Shown here: one piece after another, positions 60,647-64,000 of the stretch
Numbering within the stretch: the first letter of the stretch is position 1
Layout: every line of letters begins with the position of its first letter
Assembly (NCBI RefSeq): GCF_029581195.1
Contig: NZ_CP120737.1
Coordinates: 3,139,001 to 3,203,000, forward strand
Reading direction: 5' to 3'
DNA: 64,000 nt
Origin: Solwaraspora sp. WMMD791
GTDB taxonomy: Bacteria; Actinomycetota; Actinomycetes; Mycobacteriales; Micromonosporaceae
Program-made: the position numbers and the translations under genes
The notes under the pieces: generated by a model
The model's input: only the letters and a program-made list of their open reading frames with translations
Told to the model about the DNA's origin: nothing
Databases searched by the model: none

Positions 60647-62050
60647 TCAGTCGCCGTACCGCTGCACCTGCACCCCGAGGGCGCGCAGGTCGGCAACGTA
60701 GTTCGGGTAGCCACGGTCGATGTGGTGCACCTCGGCGATCTCGGTCACCCCGTCGGCGCAGAGTCCGGCGATCACCAGCCCGGCACCGGCCCGGATGTCG
60801 GTCGCGGTGACCCGCGCCCCGACCAGTCGCTCGCGGCCCCGGACCACCGCATGATGGCCGTCGGTCTTGATGTCCGCGCCGAGCCGCAGCAGCTCGTCGA
60901 CGAAGCCGAACCGGCCGTCGAAGATGTTCTCGGTCACCAGGGAGGCGCCTTCACTGACCGCCGCCAATCCGATCGCCATCGGCAGCAGGTCGGTCGCGAA
61001 GCCCGGGAACGGCAGGGTGACGACGTCCACGGCGCGCGGCCGGCGGTCCATCCGTACCCGGAAGCCGTCGCCGGTCGCCTCGACGCTGGCGCCGGCGGTC
61101 GCCACTTTGTCGAGGGCGACCTCCAGAAACGCCGGATCCACCCCGTGTACGGTGACGTCGCCCCGGGTCATCGCGGCGGCGAAGGCCCACGTCCCGCCGA
61201 CGATCCGATCCCCGATCGTGGCGTGACGCACCGGCTGCAGCTCCGCGACGCCCTCGATGCGCAGGGTCGCCGTACCGGCACCGTCGATCTGCGCCCCCAT
61301 GGCGGTCAGCATCGCGCAGATGTCCACGATCTCCGGCTCCCGCGCCGCGTTGTCGATCTCGGTGATCCCGTCGGCGAGCACCGCCGCCATCACCAGGTTC
61401 TCGGTCGCACCGACGCTGGGAAAGTCCAGGCAGATCGTCGCGCCGTGCAGCCCGCGCGGTGCCGAGGCCACGACCAGGCCGTTCTCCCCGGTGATGTCGG
61501 CGCCCATCCGGGCCAGGCCGGCCACGTGCATGTCGAGCCCACGCGAGCCGATCGCGTCGCCGCCGGGATGCGCGACCCGGACCTGCCCGCACCGGGCCAA
61601 CAACGGTCCGAGTACGCAGATCGACGCCCGCAGCCGCCGCACCAGGTCCACGTCGGGCCGGCAGCCGGGGGCCGCCGGTACGTCGATGGTCACCGTGCTG
61701 GCCCGGGGCGATCCGGTGGCCCGCACACCGGTGAGTTCCGCACCGGCGGCGGTCACCGTGACCTCGCAGCCGAGTCCGCGCAGCACGTCGGCCATGATGG
61801 CGATGTCGGTGATCCGGGGCACGTTGTCGATCACCGTCCGGCCCGGTGCCAGCAGCGCCGCGGCCATCAGCTTCAGGGCCGAGTTCTTCGCCCCCTCCAC
61901 CGGCACCGCGCCGACCAGCCGGCTCCCGCCGGTGACCGAGATGAGGTCGCCCTCGACCGCCGGGACACCGCCGCCGTCGATGGGCGGGGATGACGCTGTC
62001 TCGACACCGACTCTGCCGGTGCGGTGGAGAATCCGTACCCTGTCGCTCAT
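60647..62050 (-). CDS. murA: UDP-N-acetylglucosamine 1-carboxyvinyltransferase MurA
   Basis: MurA makes the first committed peptidoglycan precursor by moving enolpyruvate from PEP to UDP-GlcNAc. From the ATG at 62050 it has 467 residues: a poorly conserved 35-residue N-terminus, the substrate-binding [20 protein letters not shown] (K55, N56), [19 protein letters not shown] and [22 protein letters not shown]. The loop Cys attacked by fosfomycin (Cys115 in E. coli) is Asp165 here (PGGDAIGSR), the change known in mycobacteria and others to give intrinsic fosfomycin resistance. The start may be later, since its first 33 residues resemble nothing known and the ATG interlocks with the divergent gene's. 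Confidence 0.92.
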   Translation of the reverse strand: MSDRVRILHRTGRVGVETASSPPIDGGGVPAVEGDLISVTGGSRLVGAVPVEGAKNSALKLMAAALLAPGRTVIDNVPRITDIAIMADVLRGLGCEVTVTAAGAELTGVRATGSPRASTVTIDVPAAPGCRPDVDLVRRLRASICVLGPLLARCGQVRVAHPGGDAIGSRGLDMHVAGLARMGADITGENGLVVASAPRGLHGATICLDFPSVGATENLVMAAVLADGITEIDNAAREPEIVDICAMLTAMGAQIDGAGTATLRIEGVAELQPVRHATIGDRIVGGTWAFAAAMTRGDVTVHGVDPAFLEVALDKVATAGASVEATGDGFRVRMDRRPRAVDVVTLPFPGFATDLLPMAIGLAAVSEGASLVTENIFDGRFGFVDELLRLGADIKTDGHHAVVRGRERLVGARVTATDIRAGAGLVIAGLCADGVTEIAEVHHIDRGYPNYVADLRALGVQVQRYGD

Positions 62051-62621
62051 GGCCGTCCACCTCACCCGCATCTACACCAAGGCCGGGGACACCGGCACGA
62101 CCAGGTTGAGCAACAACGAGCAGGTCGCCAAGACCGACCCACGGATCTGCGCGTACGCCGACGTCGACGAGTGCAACGCCGCCATCGGGGTGGCGCTCGC
62201 CCTCGGCGGGCTCGACGAGCCGCTGCGTACGGTGCTCGGGCAGATCCAGAACGACCTGTTCGACGTCGGTGCCGATCTGGCGAACCCGATCGAGCCGGAG
62301 CCGGCGTACCCGCCGCTGCGGGTGACCGAGGCGTACGTGACCCGGCTGGAAGGCTGGTGCGACGAGTACAACTCGCGGCTGGCCAAGCTCGACTCCTTCG
62401 TCCTGCCTGGCGGCACCCCTGGCGCCGCGCTGTTGCACGTGGCACGGACCGTCGCTCGACGGGCCGAGCGCTCCGCGTGGGCACTGATCACTGATGAACC
62501 GGAACGAACCGGCCCCCTTCCGGCAAAGTATCTCAACCGTCTCTCGGATTTGTTGTTCATCCTGGCGAGAACCGCCAACCCGGGCGGCGACGTGCTCTGG
62601 GTGCCCGGCGGCGGCCGCTGA
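62049..62621 (+). CDS. Cob(I)alamin adenosyltransferase (PduO/MMAB type)
   Basis: This 190-residue enzyme transfers the adenosyl group of ATP to cob(I)alamin to make adenosylcobalamin, needed by methylmalonyl-CoA mutase. The ATP-binding N-terminus [13 protein letters not shown] (8-20) and the core [53 protein letters not shown] and [14 protein letters not shown] match PduO-type proteins. It is divergent from murA with start codons overlapping by two bases. No ribosome site is needed if both transcripts are leaderless. It may supply cofactor to the MeaB/epimerase pathway genes of this window. Confidence 0.92.
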   Translation: MAVHLTRIYTKAGDTGTTRLSNNEQVAKTDPRICAYADVDECNAAIGVALALGGLDEPLRTVLGQIQNDLFDVGADLANPIEPEPAYPPLRVTEAYVTRLEGWCDEYNSRLAKLDSFVLPGGTPGAALLHVARTVARRAERSAWALITDEPERTGPLPAKYLNRLSDLLFILARTANPGGDVLWVPGGGR

Positions 62622-62636
62622 CCCGGCGAGAAGCGC

Positions 62637-63026
62637 ATGCCGGGACTGCACCACGTCGAGCTGTGGGTACCCGATCTACCCGCAGCTGAACCCGGCTGGG
62701 CCTGGCTGCTGGGTGAACTCGGCTGGCAGCCGTACCAGCGGTGGCCCGCCGGCCGGTCCTGGCGCTACGACGGCACCTACCTGGTGCTGGAGCAGTCTCC
62801 GGCGCTGACGGCCGACATCCACGACCGGTGCGCGCCGGGGCTCAACCATCTGGCGTTCCACGCCGGGACCCGGCAGCGGGTGGATCAGCTGGTCGCGGCC
62901 GCGCCGGCACACGGGTGGTCACTGTTGTTCGCCGACCGGCATCCGTACGCCGGCGGGCCCGACACCTACGCCGGCTACCTGACCGACCGGTACGGCTACG
63001 AGGTGGAGCTGGTGGCCGACCGGTGA
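62637..63026 (+). CDS. VOC-family (glyoxalase-like) protein
   Basis: A 129-residue single-domain VOC protein: HHVELWVPDLPAAEPGWAWLLGELGW at the start, APGLNHLAFHAGTRQRVDQLV in the middle and TDRYGYEVELVADR at the end, which give His, His and Glu as possible metal ligands. This type includes glyoxalases, dioxygenases and resistance proteins; the function here is unknown. It starts 15 bases after the adenosyltransferase stop, so it is likely co-transcribed. Confidence 0.85.
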   Translation: MPGLHHVELWVPDLPAAEPGWAWLLGELGWQPYQRWPAGRSWRYDGTYLVLEQSPALTADIHDRCAPGLNHLAFHAGTRQRVDQLVAAAPAHGWSLLFADRHPYAGGPDTYAGYLTDRYGYEVELVADR

Positions 63027-63033
63027 GCGCCGC

Positions 63034-63471
63034 TCAGGCCGCCAGCCGGCGCGAATCCTCCCCCGGCAGGCTCGCCTCCAGCCAGGAGCTGAACCCGGTC
63101 ACCGTGGACTCGGCCATGGCGATCTCGACCGGGGCGTGATGGCTGGTGCAGCGCAGGATCACCCAGTCGTGCGGCAGGGCCAGCCGCTCCTGGCCACGTG
63201 GGCTGCGGCGGCTCTCCACGGCCAGCCCGCGGCGGGACAGCACCCGCTTGGGGCGCAGCGCGAAACTGAACAGCCGGTACCAGCGCAGCTCGTCGCCGAC
63301 GAAGCGGCCGAAGCCAGGTGACCAGCCCCGGCCGTCGACGATCGTGTTGACCCGGAAACTGAGCTTGATGGTGCCGCGTACCCGAGCCATCAGGGCACGG
63401 CGGACGATCAGCGTCAGGATCGCGACGAGCAGGACGACAACGCCGATCCCGAACCATTCGATGGTCGACAT
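63034..63471 (-). CDS. DUF2550 membrane protein
   Basis: A 145-residue protein with one N-terminal helix (WFGIGVVVLLVAILTLIVRRALM, 6-28) and a cytoplasmic domain with RGTIKLSFRVNT, RWYRLFSFALRPKRVLSRRGLAV and HDWVILRCTSHHAPVEIAMAESTVTGFSSWLEA. DUF2550 genes consistently follow atpC in actinobacteria; the role is unknown. It starts 13 bases after the atpC stop and ends eight bases from the convergent VOC gene. Confidence 0.92.
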   Translation of the reverse strand: MSTIEWFGIGVVVLLVAILTLIVRRALMARVRGTIKLSFRVNTIVDGRGWSPGFGRFVGDELRWYRLFSFALRPKRVLSRRGLAVESRRSPRGQERLALPHDWVILRCTSHHAPVEIAMAESTVTGFSSWLEASLPGEDSRRLAA

Positions 63472-63484
63472 CGACGCCGCCCGC

Positions 63485-63775
63485 TCAGTGGCCGGACGCG
63501 GTGGCGGGGGCGGCCGGGGTGGCTTCCTCGGCGAGAATCGTCACGCCGTCGGTCGTTACCGAGAGAAACCCGCCGGCGACGTCGTAGGCGACCTGTTCGC
63601 GGCCCGGCAGCGTGATCCGCACCTGGCCGGGCTCGGCGAGCTGGCCGAGCATCGGCGCGTGACCGGGCAGTACGCCGAGCTCGCCTTCGGTGGTCCGGGC
63701 GATCACCATCTCGGCCTCGCCGGACCAGACCATCTGCTCGACGGCGACAAGTTCGACGTGCAGTTGCTTAGCCAA
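63485..63775 (-). CDS. atpC: ATP synthase epsilon subunit
   Basis: The TTG at 63775 lies five bases after AAGGAGA and gives a 96-residue protein, shorter than the usual 110-130 because the C-terminal helical hairpin is short or missing, as in several actinobacteria. The beta-sandwich is clear: [42 protein letters not shown], then [34 protein letters not shown]. It forms part of the central stalk of F1. It would be the end of the atp operon; atpD should lie beyond the window edge. Confidence 0.95.
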   Translation of the reverse strand: MAKQLHVELVAVEQMVWSGEAEMVIARTTEGELGVLPGHAPMLGQLAEPGQVRITLPGREQVAYDVAGGFLSVTTDGVTILAEEATPAAPATASGH

Positions 63776-63860
63776 CGCGGTCTCCTTTGGTGGCGAGGTC
63801 GTCTGCGAGTCTAGTCGGGGCGGTCTCCCGTACCCGCGCCGGGTGGCCGGCCGACGACCG

Positions 63861-64000
63861 TCACTTTTCGCGATTGACCAGTTCAGGACGGGTTGCCACG
63901 AACTGGTCGAGAGTTCCGGCGCGCAGCGCCGCGAGGCAGCCGTCGGCATCGGCGGTGAACCGCTCGCCGAGATACTCGCCGTCGCCGCCGGTGACCGCGA
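63861..64000 (-). CDS. C-terminal end of an unrecognised gene (cut by window edge)
   Basis: A minus-strand frame open from base 64000 reads through about 45 codons ending [18 protein letters not shown] and stops at the TGA at 63861. The composition is protein-like ([19 protein letters not shown]). It lies 85 bases upstream of atpC where the end of atpD would be expected, but it does not look like the AtpD C-terminus. It may be a small gene inserted between atpD and atpC. The family is not recognised. Confidence 0.55.
   Translation of the reverse strand, partial: AVTGGDGEYLGERFTADADGCLAALRAGTLDQFVATRPELVNREK

Overview
The window is high-GC DNA with actinomycete coding style: frequent GTG starts, start/stop overlaps of the ATGA or GTGA type, dense short operons and long G+C-rich hairpin terminators. 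Gene content (F420-type LLM oxidoreductase, tandem FilP/Scy-like coiled-coil proteins, NucS, MurA with Asp for the usual Cys, DUF2550 beside atpC, cob(I)alamin adenosyltransferase) fits a filamentous actinomycete, most likely Micromonosporaceae. That placement is inference from gene content, not from a marker-gene comparison.

Layout. 1-7.6 kb: end of an LLM oxidoreductase; a frameshifted remnant behind a small helical gene; a GntR/FCD regulator with a palindrome over its -10 next to ACC deaminase (acdS); an operon of acetyl-CoA acetyltransferase, MeaB and a lone ABC ATPase, divergent from methylmalonyl-CoA epimerase. 8.0-12.2 kb: two tandem coiled-coil polarity proteins separated by a 20-bp-stem terminator, then a SUKH-like gene.

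12.1-41.7 kb is a large exopolysaccharide locus. It has a sugar-nucleotide block (Gfo/Idh/MocA dehydrogenase, SDR epimerase, two DegT/DnrJ aminotransferases, two left-handed beta-helix acyltransferases), an MFS transporter, an exported propeller protein and a DUF6492-like protein. It also has glycosyltransferases, a Wzx-like flippase, a Wzy-like polymerase and a Wzz-like protein without a kinase domain. Three secreted or membrane-anchored proteins are unusual: two paralogues sharing an unassigned catalytic-looking domain, and a 1290-residue protein with an N,N-dimethylformamidase-beta-like domain, Ig-like domains and three DUF4082 modules. A TagA/WecG-type transferase and a GT2 close the locus. 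No initiating phosphoglycosyltransferase is visible. The combination suggests a Wzx/Wzy polysaccharide whose product is bound and processed outside the cell by DUF4082 proteins; I regard this as the best candidate for an undescribed system here.

41.8-56.6 kb is mostly housekeeping: alpha/beta hydrolase, zinc-ribbon protein, fused 3-hydroxyacyl-CoA dehydrogenase, FHA protein, aldehyde dehydrogenase, DUF2786 protein, NucS, DUF4126 protein and a polysaccharide deacetylase. It ends with two divergent ABC exporter operons around a YtrA-type GntR regulator and a clear operator. 56.6-59.6 kb is a small accessory patch: P-loop kinase, miniature GntR, short DivIVA-like protein, GNAT and a RelE/Phd-type toxin-antitoxin pair with a palindrome centred on the antitoxin start codon. 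59.7-64 kb returns to core genes: 3-hydroxybutyryl-CoA dehydrogenase, murA, cob(I)alamin adenosyltransferase, a VOC protein, DUF2550 and atpC, plus the end of an ORF entering from the right edge.

No tRNA, rRNA, CRISPR array, insertion sequence or integrase was recognised. All functions are read from sequence patterns without database searches.
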